This document shows positions 17,332 through 24,674 of a stretch of DNA of 64,000 nucleotides, in pieces. Source of the DNA: Maricaulis maris MCS10 (GTDB taxonomy: Bacteria > Pseudomonadota > Alphaproteobacteria > Caulobacterales > Maricaulaceae); NCBI RefSeq assembly GCF_000014745.1, contig NC_008347.1, forward strand, positions 2,124,001 to 2,188,000. Direction: 5' to 3'. The notes below the pieces were generated by a model, which was given only the letters and a program-made list of their open reading frames with translations, was not told the origin of the DNA and searched no databases. Every line of letters starts with the position of its first letter. The first letter of the stretch is position 1. The position numbers and the translations under genes were made by a program.

Positions 17332-18165
17332 TTAGCCGCCGAACAGGTTGAGGATGATCTGCGGCTGGCCATTGGCAATCGAAAGCGCCTGGACACCCAG
17401 TTGTTGCTTGACCTGCAAGGCCTGTAATTTCGCACTTTCAACCGCCAGGTCAGCATCGACAAGGTCACCGACCCCGCGGGTCAGGGAGTCCATCAGCTTG
17501 CCGACAAAATTGGAGTGGGCCTCCAGCTTCTTGGTATCGGAGCCGAGATTGGCCAGGGCTTGGTTGACGTTTTCCAGCGAGGTCTTGATCGCGGTCACCG
17601 CATTGGTGGCCAGCGTCACTGAGCCGAGGCTGGCGGTGGCGGCAATCGTCAGGATCGCTCCGCCAATGCTCATGTCCTGCGCCTTCAACGTCACCGAACG
17701 TGCCGCATCGGCGTCGGCCAGGAATTCAATGCCATTGGTAATCGAACCGTCGAGGATGTTGGCACCGTCAAATTCGGCGTTCTGGAGGATGCCGCTGATC
17801 TGGTCGAGCAAGGCCTTGAAGTCCGAGTCGTAGGCAGCCCGGGAGAAAGCATCGAGCGACGGATCCATGGCTGCAGTTGCCTTCTCGCGCATCTGCACGA
17901 GGAGATCGGAAATCGACTCGCCGGCGGCCAGGGCCACATCGCCGATGGTCGAGGCCCGGTCGAGACCGCTTTGCACCGCTTCGAGGGCGCGGATATCGGC
18001 GCGCATGCCCTGGGCCACGGCGTAGATCGCGGCATTGTCCTTGGCACCGGAGATTTTCAGGCCGGTATTGATCCGGTTCTGAACACCCAACATGTCATCA
18101 TTGGTCTTGTTCAGGTTCTGAAGAGCGATCATCGCCCCGGTATTTGTGTGGACGCTCATGGTCAT
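17332..18165 (-). CDS. Flagellin 1 (divergent paralogue)
   Basis: A filament subunit with conserved ends: N-terminal SVHTNTGAMIALQNLNKTND and C-terminal LQALQVKQQLGVQALSIANGQPQIILNLFGG. The short central region is typical of Caulobacterales flagellins, which lack D2/D3 domains. It is clearly less like flagellins 2 and 3 than they are like each other (for example NAAIYAVAQGMRADIRAL in place of NGGVYAIAQRMRSQVNG). It could therefore be the specialised FljJ-like paralogue. The start ATG at 18165 has GGGAG upstream; the in-frame ATG at 18198 is unlikely. A sigma-54 promoter lies at 18224-18238. Confidence 0.95.
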   Translation of the reverse strand: MTMSVHTNTGAMIALQNLNKTNDDMLGVQNRINTGLKISGAKDNAAIYAVAQGMRADIRALEAVQSGLDRASTIGDVALAAGESISDLLVQMREKATAAMDPSLDAFSRAAYDSDFKALLDQISGILQNAEFDGANILDGSITNGIEFLADADAARSVTLKAQDMSIGGAILTIAATASLGSVTLATNAVTAIKTSLENVNQALANLGSDTKKLEAHSNFVGKLMDSLTRGVGDLVDADLAVESAKLQALQVKQQLGVQALSIANGQPQIILNLFGG

Positions 18166-18223
18166 GCGACATTCTCCCGCGTTCTCAGTAACCGCCATTC
18201 AGCGGCTGTTCGAACCGGTATGC

Positions 18224-18238
18224 GCAAGAGGCGTGCCG
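18224..18238 (-). promoter_or_regulatory. Sigma-54 promoter of flagellin 1
   Basis: The minus strand reads CGGCACGCCTCTTGC, an almost ideal GG-N10-GC element. It lies 59 nt upstream of the start codon. Confidence 0.82.
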
Positions 18239-18320
18239 TTTTGGCACGCTCTGGAATTACGAATTAAATCAGAACAATAGGCCGAAGTCAGGACATCAGG
18301 CCTGATCATCTTCGCCGGGG

Positions 18321-18362
18321 CTTGCCGGGACACATATGCCCGGGTGGTCAAAATTTGCCGGG
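18321..18362 (-). promoter_or_regulatory. TTGCCGG motif pair (possible FlbD enhancer)
   Basis: CTTGCCGGG (18321-18329) and AATTTGCCGGG (18352-18362) lie about 80-140 bp upstream of the flagellin 1 sigma-54 promoter. Confidence 0.45.
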
Positions 18363-18396
18363 TTCAGGCGGCGTCAAAAGCCGCCACTATTTGGGA

Positions 18397-18762
18397 TCAG
18401 GCCCGCTGGTCGACAATGCCGGCCGAGCGCGTGCGCAGGAATTCCATGAGGTCGGCATGTTTCTCGGGCGGCCAGCGCCGCACCGTCTCGCCGGTATCCT
18501 GATCGATCAACAGATAGATGTAGTCGCCGGACGTGTCGTCCTGGAGGATTTTCAGGCGGGAGTTACTGAGGCTCTCCGCTGCCAGGCGCTCGACTTCGGC
18601 CGGTCGCTCCGGCGACGCAGGCCTGGCGGACGCGCTTTGGTCAGCATCCATGACGGGCTCAACCCGCCGCGCGGCTTCGCGTGGGCGGTCAGCAGATATG
18701 TCCCTGTTCTCGGTGATGGGCGCCACTGGAACAGGTTTTGGATTGAACCCCGTTTCTGCCAT
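18397..18762 (-). CDS. flaG: FlaG family flagellar protein
   Basis: This 121-residue protein has a disordered N-terminus (about residues 1-60, Pro/Ala/Arg-rich). Its compact C-terminal FlaG domain reads LKILQDDTSGDYIYLLIDQ, then TGETVRRWPPEKHADLMEFL. The signature is a persisting beta hairpin ending in GExxRxxPPE. FlaG influences filament length in other bacteria. It lies 99 nt after flagellin 2, with a strong hairpin in between, so it is probably expressed by read-through. Confidence 0.85.
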   Translation of the reverse strand: MAETGFNPKPVPVAPITENRDISADRPREAARRVEPVMDADQSASARPASPERPAEVERLAAESLSNSRLKILQDDTSGDYIYLLIDQDTGETVRRWPPEKHADLMEFLRTRSAGIVDQRA

Positions 18763-18825
18763 TTGAATAATCGCTGACGCGGAGGCATCAGCGCCTCACT
18801 AAAATTTCGCGTCAACCGCGGAGGC

Positions 18826-18852
18826 GGATGGCGGAGCGAGGCTCCGCCATCC
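18826..18852 (-). terminator. Perfect 12-bp hairpin after flagellin 2
   Basis: GGATGGCGGAGC pairs exactly with GCTCCGCCATCC around a GAG loop, 9 nt after the flagellin 2 stop. No T tract follows on the minus strand, so it may stabilise the mRNA 3' end or attenuate read-through into flaG rather than stop transcription fully. Confidence 0.55.
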
Positions 18853-18861
18853 AGTCCGTGA

Positions 18862-19686
18862 TTAACGGAAGTAACCCAGGATCGTGCTGGGCGCCGAGTT
18901 GGCGATCGACAGGGCCTGAACGCCAAGCTGTTGCTTGACCTGCAGGGACTGAAGACGCGCGCTCTCTTTGGCCAGGTCCGCATCGACCAGGTTGCCGATA
19001 CCCTTTTCCAGGGCGTCAGACAGCTTGCCGACGAAACCCTTGTGGATCTCGAGCGAGCTGGACGCGGTGCCGAGCTTGGCCAGCGATGCGTTCAGGTTGT
19101 CGAGCGAGGTTTCGATCGTGGTGACGAGCGTGGAAGCGTCGCCAGCAGATGCGAAGGAAGCCGCAGCCGCAACGGTCACATTGCCGCCGCCCAGAGAGAA
19201 GTTCTGGTCAGAGATCGTGATCGTGTTGGAGCCGTCAGCATTGGCCAGGGCCGAAATGGACGTAACCGAGTTGTTGATCAGGTTCGTGCCATTGAATTCG
19301 GCATTGTCGACGATTGTGGAGATCTGGTCGCGAAGGGCCTTGAAGTCTTCGTTCAGGGCCGTGCGGGACGCCGTATCGAGAGACGAGTCGGAAGCAGCCA
19401 GGGCCTTTTCCTTCATCTCGATCAGGATATCGCCAATTGCTTCACCGGCGGCAAGAGCCACGTCGGTGGTAGAAGCAGCCAGATCGAGCGAGTTGCCGAC
19501 AGCGGCATAGCCGTTGACGTCAGAACGCATCTTCTGGGCAATCGCGTAAACGCCGCCATTATCCTTGGCGGATGCCACAGCCAGACCGGTGTTGATGCGG
19601 CTCTGGACTTGCTCCATGTCGCGGTTGGTCTGATTGAGGTTCTGCAGCGCAACCATGGCGCCAGCATTCGTGTTGATTGTAGCCAT
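18862..19686 (-). CDS. Flagellin 2
   Basis: A 274-residue flagellin with conserved D0/D1 ends (MATINTNAGAMVALQNLNQT; LQSLQVKQQLGVQALSIANS) and a short centre. It is very similar to flagellin 3 (shared stretches include AAASFASAGDASTLVTTIET and SDSSLD-ASRTALNEDFKALR), so the two are recent duplicates. The start follows AAAGGG. A strong sigma-54 promoter lies at 19759-19774. It is a filament subunit and probable glycosylation target of the FlmG-like protein. Confidence 0.96.
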   Translation of the reverse strand: MATINTNAGAMVALQNLNQTNRDMEQVQSRINTGLAVASAKDNGGVYAIAQKMRSDVNGYAAVGNSLDLAASTTDVALAAGEAIGDILIEMKEKALAASDSSLDTASRTALNEDFKALRDQISTIVDNAEFNGTNLINNSVTSISALANADGSNTITISDQNFSLGGGNVTVAAAASFASAGDASTLVTTIETSLDNLNASLAKLGTASSSLEIHKGFVGKLSDALEKGIGNLVDADLAKESARLQSLQVKQQLGVQALSIANSAPSTILGYFR

Positions 19687-19758
19687 TTCTTGGCCCTTTC
19701 CATTCTGGTGATGTACGGACGTTCTGCCCGCCGGGTCTTCTGACCCTGCCTAGGAAAG

Positions 19759-19774
19759 AGCAAGCGCGGTGCCA
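19759..19774 (-). promoter_or_regulatory. Sigma-54 promoter of flagellin 2
   Basis: The minus strand reads TGGCACCGCGCTTGCT, matching TGGCAC-N5-TTGCT exactly in spacing, 73 nt upstream of the start codon. Confidence 0.87.
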
Positions 19775-19826
19775 ATTGGACATTGACCACAAGGGTTAAC
19801 TCGGAGTCGCGTGATTCGTAGGGCTG

Positions 19827-19924
19827 TTTTTGCCGAGTCAATCTTTGCCCAGTAACCATTTGGGCGGCAAATTTTGCCGGTCCACAGGCGAATTTCGCTA
19901 GGAAATTTCTGCCGGTCGGCAAAA
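19827..19924 (-). promoter_or_regulatory. Three CGGCAAA/TTTGCCG elements (possible FlbD enhancers)
   Basis: TTTTTGCCG (19827-19835), the perfect palindrome CGGCAAATTTTGCCG (19865-19879) and CTGCCGGTCGGCAAA (19910-19924) lie 50-150 bp upstream of the flagellin 2 sigma-54 promoter. Confidence 0.55.
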
Positions 19925-19991
19925 TTTTATGATTAATATCAGGTTAATGGCCGATTGCAGGCATGCGTCTGCGCCAGCGCCGGCGAATCTG

Positions 19992-20029
19992 AAAAAAATG
20001 ACCGGGATCGCCAAAGTGGCGATCCCGGT
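19992..20029 (-). terminator. Rho-independent terminator after flagellin 3
   Basis: A 13-bp stem (ACCGGGATCGCCA / TGGCGATCCCGGT, 3-nt loop) is followed on the minus strand by CATTTTTTT, 10 nt after the stop. Confidence 0.9.
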
Positions 20030-20038
20030 CGGACGAAC

Positions 20039-20866
20039 TTAGCCGAAGAACGACAGGATGGTCTGCGGCGCCTGGTTGGCGATGGAGAGCGCCTGGACAC
20101 CCAGCTGCTGCTTGACCTGCAGCGACTGGAGTCTTGCGCTTTCCTTGGCCAGGTCGGCATCGACCAAATTGCCAATTCCCTGCTCCAGCGTATCACTCAG
20201 GCGGGACACGAAACCCTTGTGTATTTCAAGGGATTTCGAGGCCGTACCAAGCTTCGCAAGCGAGGTGTTCAGATTGTCGAGAGAGGTCTCGATCGTGGTG
20301 ACGAGTGTTGACGCATCACCAGCCGAAGCGAAGGAAGCCGCGGCCGCCACCGTCACGGTACCACCGGCCAGAGTGAAGTTCTGGTCGGAGATGAGAATCG
20401 TGTTGGAGCCGTCCGAATTGGCCAATGCGGAAATCGAGGTCACCGTGCCGTTGATCAGGTTGGTGCCGTTGAATTCCGCGTTAGAAGTAATCGTTGCGAT
20501 CTGATCCCGCAGGGCCTTGAAGTCTTCATTCAGTGCCGTCCGGGAGGCTGCATCAAGCGATGAGTCAGATGCCGCGAGCGCCTTCTCCTTCATTTCGATC
20601 AGAATATCTGAAATTGCCTCACCGGCAGCCAGAGCCACATCGGTGACAGACGCGGCGAGGTTGAGACTTTGCTCGACCACACCATACCCGTTGACCTGGG
20701 AGCGCATGCGCTGGGCAATGGCGTAAACACCACCATTGTCCTTGGCACTGGCCACTTCCAGCCCGGTATTGATGCGGTTCTGAACCTCGTTCATGTCCAT
20801 GTTCGTCTTGTTCAGATTCTGCAGGGCGATCATCGCCCCAGCGTTGGTGTTGACAGAAAGTGCCAT
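20039..20866 (-). CDS. Flagellin 3
   Basis: A 275-residue flagellin (MALSVNTNAGAMIALQNLNK to VQALSIANQAPQTILSFFG), the close paralogue of flagellin 2. The ATG at 20866 has GGAGAG 9 nt upstream. The longer frame to 20944 would run through the sigma-54 promoter. It lies between its own sigma-54 promoter and a strong terminator, so it is monocistronic. Confidence 0.96.
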   Translation of the reverse strand: MALSVNTNAGAMIALQNLNKTNMDMNEVQNRINTGLEVASAKDNGGVYAIAQRMRSQVNGYGVVEQSLNLAASVTDVALAAGEAISDILIEMKEKALAASDSSLDAASRTALNEDFKALRDQIATITSNAEFNGTNLINGTVTSISALANSDGSNTILISDQNFTLAGGTVTVAAAASFASAGDASTLVTTIETSLDNLNTSLAKLGTASKSLEIHKGFVSRLSDTLEQGIGNLVDADLAKESARLQSLQVKQQLGVQALSIANQAPQTILSFFG

Positions 20867-20939
20867 TTTTTTGCTCTCCATTCTGGATGCGTATGAGGCT
20901 GAATTTTTCAGCCGCGGGCGTTTTGCCCGCACATGGCAT

Positions 20940-20955
20940 CGCAAGCGCCATGCCG
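20940..20955 (-). promoter_or_regulatory. Sigma-54 promoter of flagellin 3
   Basis: The minus strand reads CGGCATGGCGCTTGCG, with GG and GC 12 nt apart, 74 nt upstream of the start codon. Confidence 0.78.
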
Positions 20956-21000
20956 CGCATGGACGCCGGATAAGCGTGGCTTTTCAGAGATTTAAGATAT

Positions 21001-21029
21001 TAAAAAAGGCACCCTCGGGAGAGGGTGCC
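21001..21029 (-). terminator. Rho-independent terminator after flaF
   Basis: A 9-bp stem (GGCACCCTC / GAGGGTGCC, 4-nt loop) is followed on the minus strand by TTTTTTA. Confidence 0.88.
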
Positions 21030-21047
21030 TGATTCTGCCTGCCGTTA

Positions 21048-21062
21048 TTGCCGTGTCGGCAA
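21048..21062 (-). promoter_or_regulatory. TTGCCG-TGT-CGGCAA inverted repeat (possible FlbD enhancer)
   Basis: This perfect inverted repeat lies about 95 bp upstream of the flagellin 3 sigma-54 promoter and next to the flaF stop codon. Confidence 0.5.
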
Positions 21063-21065
21063 TTG

Positions 21066-21446
21066 TTACCCCACCGCTTGCTCCGCACCCGCGGCAGCCT
21101 GCGGCATCAGTCCTTGCATCACCGTCCGGTTGATATCGACCAGATCGTCGATCGCCTCCGGATTTCGCATGGCGTGGCTGCCCTGCTTGGACACGAAAAT
21201 CGAAAGCGAGATGATCGCGGCGCGCAATGCCTCAGGCAGCTTGTTGTCCTGGCTGGCACAATCCAGCGCCAGATTGCTCCAGACACGGCGGTTCCAGTCG
21301 ATCGCCTGGGCCCGGTCCTGGAGGGATTCGATGGGTAGTGACTTGGCGTTCATGAGGGAACGCGTGACCTGGGCAAACAGCCGGTACTCGGTCGCACGGG
21401 GATCTTCCGCCCTTGCGGCAGATTTCTGATAGGCTTGAAGGGACAT
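21066..21446 (-). CDS. flaF: Flagellin synthesis regulator FlaF
   Basis: This 126-residue protein matches FlaF: MSLQAYQKSAARAEDPRATEYRLF at the N-terminus (shown here in part) and IDWNRRVWSNLALDCASQDN, LPEALRAAIISLSIFVSKQ in the core. In Caulobacter FlaF is needed for flagellin translation or secretion and opposes FlbT. The start codon overlaps the flbT stop by one base (TGATG), so the pair is translationally coupled. Confidence 0.95.
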   Translation of the reverse strand: MSLQAYQKSAARAEDPRATEYRLFAQVTRSLMNAKSLPIESLQDRAQAIDWNRRVWSNLALDCASQDNKLPEALRAAIISLSIFVSKQGSHAMRNPEAIDDLVDINRTVMQGLMPQAAAGAEQAVG

Positions 21447-21832
21447 CAGCTCAGTCTCTCGGCTTCATAAGTCATCAGCTTGCGGCACCCGAGCAGCGCC
21501 TTGTAATGCTCGCTCGCCATCACATCACGACTGACATTCACGCACAGACCCAGAGTTTGCGGGTCCGAAACCACGCCCATGAACTCGTTCATTCGCAACA
21601 CGAATTCATCGTAGAGTTTGTCGTCTGCCCGGTCGGACAGATACATCATCATGATCGGAAAATAGATCCGCTTGACCGGCGTATCGACGTCCTCGGCGTG
21701 GAGAATGTCTTTCTCCCGCAGGACTGACGCCTTGTTCTGCAGCACAAGATTGGCCCGACGGTCGCCATTCTCGATGACGGCTCCGTTGAGGACAAACTTC
21801 TCGCCGGGCTTGAGCGAGATTTTGAGCGGCAT
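21446..21832 (-). CDS. flbT: Flagellin mRNA translation repressor FlbT
   Basis: FlbT binds flagellin mRNA leaders in Caulobacter and promotes their decay until the hook is complete. The 128-residue protein starts MPLKISLKPGEKFVLNGAV and includes RANLVLQNKASVLREKDIL and FPIMMMYLSDR, as in the family. The ATG at 21832 with GGAGGG upstream is preferred over 21892. It is the first gene of flbT-flaF. Confidence 0.96.
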   Translation of the reverse strand: MPLKISLKPGEKFVLNGAVIENGDRRANLVLQNKASVLREKDILHAEDVDTPVKRIYFPIMMMYLSDRADDKLYDEFVLRMNEFMGVVSDPQTLGLCVNVSRDVMASEHYKALLGCRKLMTYEAERLS

Positions 21833-21942
21833 GGGGTCCCTCCGGTCGACAATTGACGCGAACACCGAGGTTCGCTGCGTACAGGTTCGCAATACGGGGT
21901 GAAGAAATGGTTTCCGGGCCGAATGGAACCAGTCATCGGTTA

Positions 21943-21957
21943 TTAGCGAGTTCTTAA
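21943..21957. promoter_or_regulatory. CtrA-like box between flbT and flmG
   Basis: TTAGCGAGTTCTTAA is one mismatch from TTAA-N7-TTAA. It lies in the 173-bp divergent region and could serve either gene. Confidence 0.35.
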
Positions 21958-22005
21958 AGCGAATCTCCTGCCCTGCACGATAGAATCGAGGCAGGACTCA
22001 GACCC

Positions 22006-23793
22006 ATGCAACAAGCCAGCAAGCTCGACCTTGAAGCGGAAATTTCCGCCGAGGCAGAAGTTGAAAAGAATGAAGCCCGTGACTCGGCTCAGATCGGGAA
22101 GCAGGCGGTACGGGTCGATGCCCATGTCGAACGCGTACCGGCAGATCGTCGCCGCGTCTTCCAGAAGGTGGCGGCGCTGGCCAAGCGGGCCATGAAATCT
22201 TCTGCCGAGGGGGATAATGTTGGCGCTGCGCGATTAGCCCACAAGGCCTATCTCCTCGCCCCCGACATGGCCCTGACCAATCATGTCCTCGGTTTGATGC
22301 TGTATAATCTGGGCCGTCTTTCACGCGCGCTCGACTTTTTCGAGGTCGCCTGGAAAATCGATCCGAGCGATGCGGAAATTTACCAGAAGCTTGGCCTGGT
22401 CGCCTGGAAGCTGAACATGCTCGAGGCCGCCGAGAAATTCTATCGGCTTCAATACAAGCTCGCCCCCGCGGCGGTCGATGCGGCGATCAATCTGGGCGGT
22501 GTCTTGCGTGATGCCGGGAAGTTTGAGGAAGCGATCGAAATCCTCCGGACGGCGATCTATGCGCATCAGGACGACTACGAGCTCTGGAACTCGATGGGCA
22601 CGGTTCTGAGCGACAAGGGCGAGCCCGAGGAGGCCAGAACATTCTATCTGGAAGCGCTACGCCTTAAACCGGATTATGGCCGGGCCCACAATAACATGGC
22701 CAACATCCACGAGTTGTTGGGCCAGCCCTTGCTGGCGCTCCCGCATTACGATGAAGCGCTCAAGGACCCCGCCGACGCGATGGAAGAGGCGACGATGCGA
22801 CATGGCCGGTCCATGGCCCTTTTGTCGGCAGGTCGCCTGGCGGAAGGTTGGGCAGCCGGTGAGAGTCGGCTCGACCCCAATCGCGCGCAGGCCACGCTTT
22901 TTACGATGAAGGCGCCTTACTGGGACGGCACAGACCCCGGGAGACTGCGTGGAAAGACACTTGTCCTCGTCGGGGAACAGGGCCTGGGCGACGAGGTATT
23001 GTTCATGAACACTGTTCCGGACCTCCTGGAAGCCCTCGGTCCGGACGGCGAATTGCGCATTGCTTGCGAACAACGCCTGAGATCATTGGTCAAGCGCTCT
23101 TTTCCCACAGCCGTCGTGGGGAACCACCTGTCAGCAACCATCGAGGGCCGGGACGTTCGCGTCGCCCTAAAGCTTGAAGACGGCGCCGATTTCTGGACGC
23201 CGATGGCCACGCCGCTTCGCGCTTTCCGAAACGATATTGCCGATTTCCCGGACACCCACTTTCTGGTTGCCGACCCCGACCTTCAATCAAGCTACCGCCA
23301 ACAGATGGATGGGTTTGGCGACGGCCTGAAAGTCGGCATTCTCTGGAAGTCCCTGAAAATGGACGTCAAGCGCTCGAAGTTTTTCTCGTCCTTCGATGCC
23401 TGGGCCCCCGTACTCAAGACCAGCGGTGTTGACTTCATCAACCTGCAATACGGAGAAGTTGACGAAGAACTGGCCGTCGCCAGGGACCGCTTTGGCGTAA
23501 ACATCCATCAACCGCAGGGCCTCGACCTTAAATTGGACCTTGACGGTGTCGCCGCCTATGCCTCGGCCTGCGATCTTGTCATCGGCCCCATGAATGCGAC
23601 CAGTAACCTGGCTGCGGCGTGTGGCGGAAAAGTCTGGTTTGTTCACTCGCGCTCCAGCGCCTGGACGCTGCTGGGCACCCGCCACCAACACTGGTATCCG
23701 CAGTCCCGCTCCTTTTTCGGCACCGGCTTTCAGGACTGGTCCAATACGATGGACCAGGTCGCCAAGGCTCTCTCGCAAGAGCTGGCCAGCTAG
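22006..23793 (+). CDS. flmG: FlmG-like flagellin glycosyltransferase (TPR + GT-B domain)
   Basis: In Caulobacter, FlmG binds flagellin through its TPR domain and transfers pseudaminic acid with its C-terminal GT domain. This 595-residue protein has a charged N-terminus, about five TPRs (residues 60-260: ALTNHVLGLMLYNLGRLSRA, AEIYQKLGLVAWKLNMLEAA, LWNSMGTVLSDKGEPEEA, AHNNMANIHELLGQ) and a GT41-like C-terminal half (LVLVGEQGLGDEVLFMNTVP, KVGILWKSLKMD, YASACDLVIGPMNATSNLAAACG). It is cytoplasmic, with no signal peptide. It stands divergent from flbT and beside flagellin and pse genes, which supports the assignment. It overlaps the convergent spsF gene by 4 nt. Confidence 0.88.
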   Translation: MQQASKLDLEAEISAEAEVEKNEARDSAQIGKQAVRVDAHVERVPADRRRVFQKVAALAKRAMKSSAEGDNVGAARLAHKAYLLAPDMALTNHVLGLMLYNLGRLSRALDFFEVAWKIDPSDAEIYQKLGLVAWKLNMLEAAEKFYRLQYKLAPAAVDAAINLGGVLRDAGKFEEAIEILRTAIYAHQDDYELWNSMGTVLSDKGEPEEARTFYLEALRLKPDYGRAHNNMANIHELLGQPLLALPHYDEALKDPADAMEEATMRHGRSMALLSAGRLAEGWAAGESRLDPNRAQATLFTMKAPYWDGTDPGRLRGKTLVLVGEQGLGDEVLFMNTVPDLLEALGPDGELRIACEQRLRSLVKRSFPTAVVGNHLSATIEGRDVRVALKLEDGADFWTPMATPLRAFRNDIADFPDTHFLVADPDLQSSYRQQMDGFGDGLKVGILWKSLKMDVKRSKFFSSFDAWAPVLKTSGVDFINLQYGEVDEELAVARDRFGVNIHQPQGLDLKLDLDGVAAYASACDLVIGPMNATSNLAAACGGKVWFVHSRSSAWTLLGTRHQHWYPQSRSFFGTGFQDWSNTMDQVAKALSQELAS

Positions 23794-24575
23794 TCCGCCT
23801 GAGGAAAAGTGTAGTCGCGCACGATGGATGCCGCCGCAGCGACGCTGGCGCGGGACGGATCGGCATGGGCCGCATTGATCGCGGCAAGTTCGGGCGTGGA
23901 TCGGCAAAGTGCAGCCAGTTTCGGGTAGTCGACCCATGCAGCCCGGGCGTCGCCCAGCCGCTCGAAAACAGCGCGACAGAAGTCCAGGTCTTCAGGATAG
24001 TCCAGCGTCCAGCGCAATGCCCCGGCATCGCCGCCCGGCCCGCGCAAACAGGCCATGCTCACGGCATGCTGGCGCCGCATCCAGGCGGTGACATGCTCCC
24101 GGTTGGCCGGGGCTTTGGCTTGACGCTCGGCCTTGAAGAGCAGCTCGGCCGGGAAGGCTTCGCAATCGAGTCCCTGGGGGAATCCGGCAATCATCGTATT
24201 GTTGGCGTAATCGGCACCGGACTCACGCAGCAGCGCCACCACCTGGCGGCACACTTCCGGGTCGAAGAAGGGACAGTCGCTGGTCACGCGGACGACCTCA
24301 TCCGCCCCGACGGCCCTCGCTGCATCGGCATAGCGCGAGAGCACGTCAGTCTCGCTGCCCCGCACCACATGCGCGCCGCAGGCTTTCGCCTCGGCCGCCA
24401 CCGCATCATTGCCAGCGCTGTCGGGAACGGCGCAAACAAGGTCGTCCAGCCCCTCCAGCCGACGACATCGCGCCAGCACGCGGGCCAACACACTGGCCGC
24501 CCCCAGCGGCTCGAGCACCTTGCCCGGCAATCGCGAGGAGCCGGCCCGGGCCTGGACGATAATGGCGAGCGTCAT
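23790..24575 (-). CDS. SpsF-type cytidylyltransferase 1 (candidate CMP-pseudaminate synthetase)
   Basis: This 261-residue protein has the CTP_transf_3 opening IIVQARAGSSRLPGKVLEPLG and the DEVVRVTSDCPFFDP metal-binding segment. The SpsF family activates nonulosonic-type sugars with CMP, and no canonical PseF/NeuA gene is seen in this window. It is therefore the natural candidate for the last step before FlmG transfer. The ATG at 24575 has AAAGGA upstream; the in-frame ATG at 24602 is less likely. It is divergent from pseG. Confidence 0.8.
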   Translation of the reverse strand: MTLAIIVQARAGSSRLPGKVLEPLGAASVLARVLARCRRLEGLDDLVCAVPDSAGNDAVAAEAKACGAHVVRGSETDVLSRYADAARAVGADEVVRVTSDCPFFDPEVCRQVVALLRESGADYANNTMIAGFPQGLDCEAFPAELLFKAERQAKAPANREHVTAWMRRQHAVSMACLRGPGGDAGALRWTLDYPEDLDFCRAVFERLGDARAAWVDYPKLAALCRSTPELAAINAAHADPSRASVAAAASIVRDYTFPQAD

Positions 24576-24617
24576 GAATATCCTTTCGCGCACTCGCTTC
24601 AAGTTTGCCCGTTACAC

Positions 24618-24632
24618 CTAACGACGCATTAA
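24618..24632. promoter_or_regulatory. CtrA-like box between spsF-1 and pseG
   Basis: CTAACGACGCATTAA matches TTAA-N7-TTAA with one mismatch and has the same CTAACG...TTAACC frame as the box upstream of pseB. It is centred in the 99-bp divergent spacer. Confidence 0.45.
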
Positions 24633-24674
24633 CCGGGCAGGCGCAGGCTGGCCACTCACCCTGACCCGATTGCC

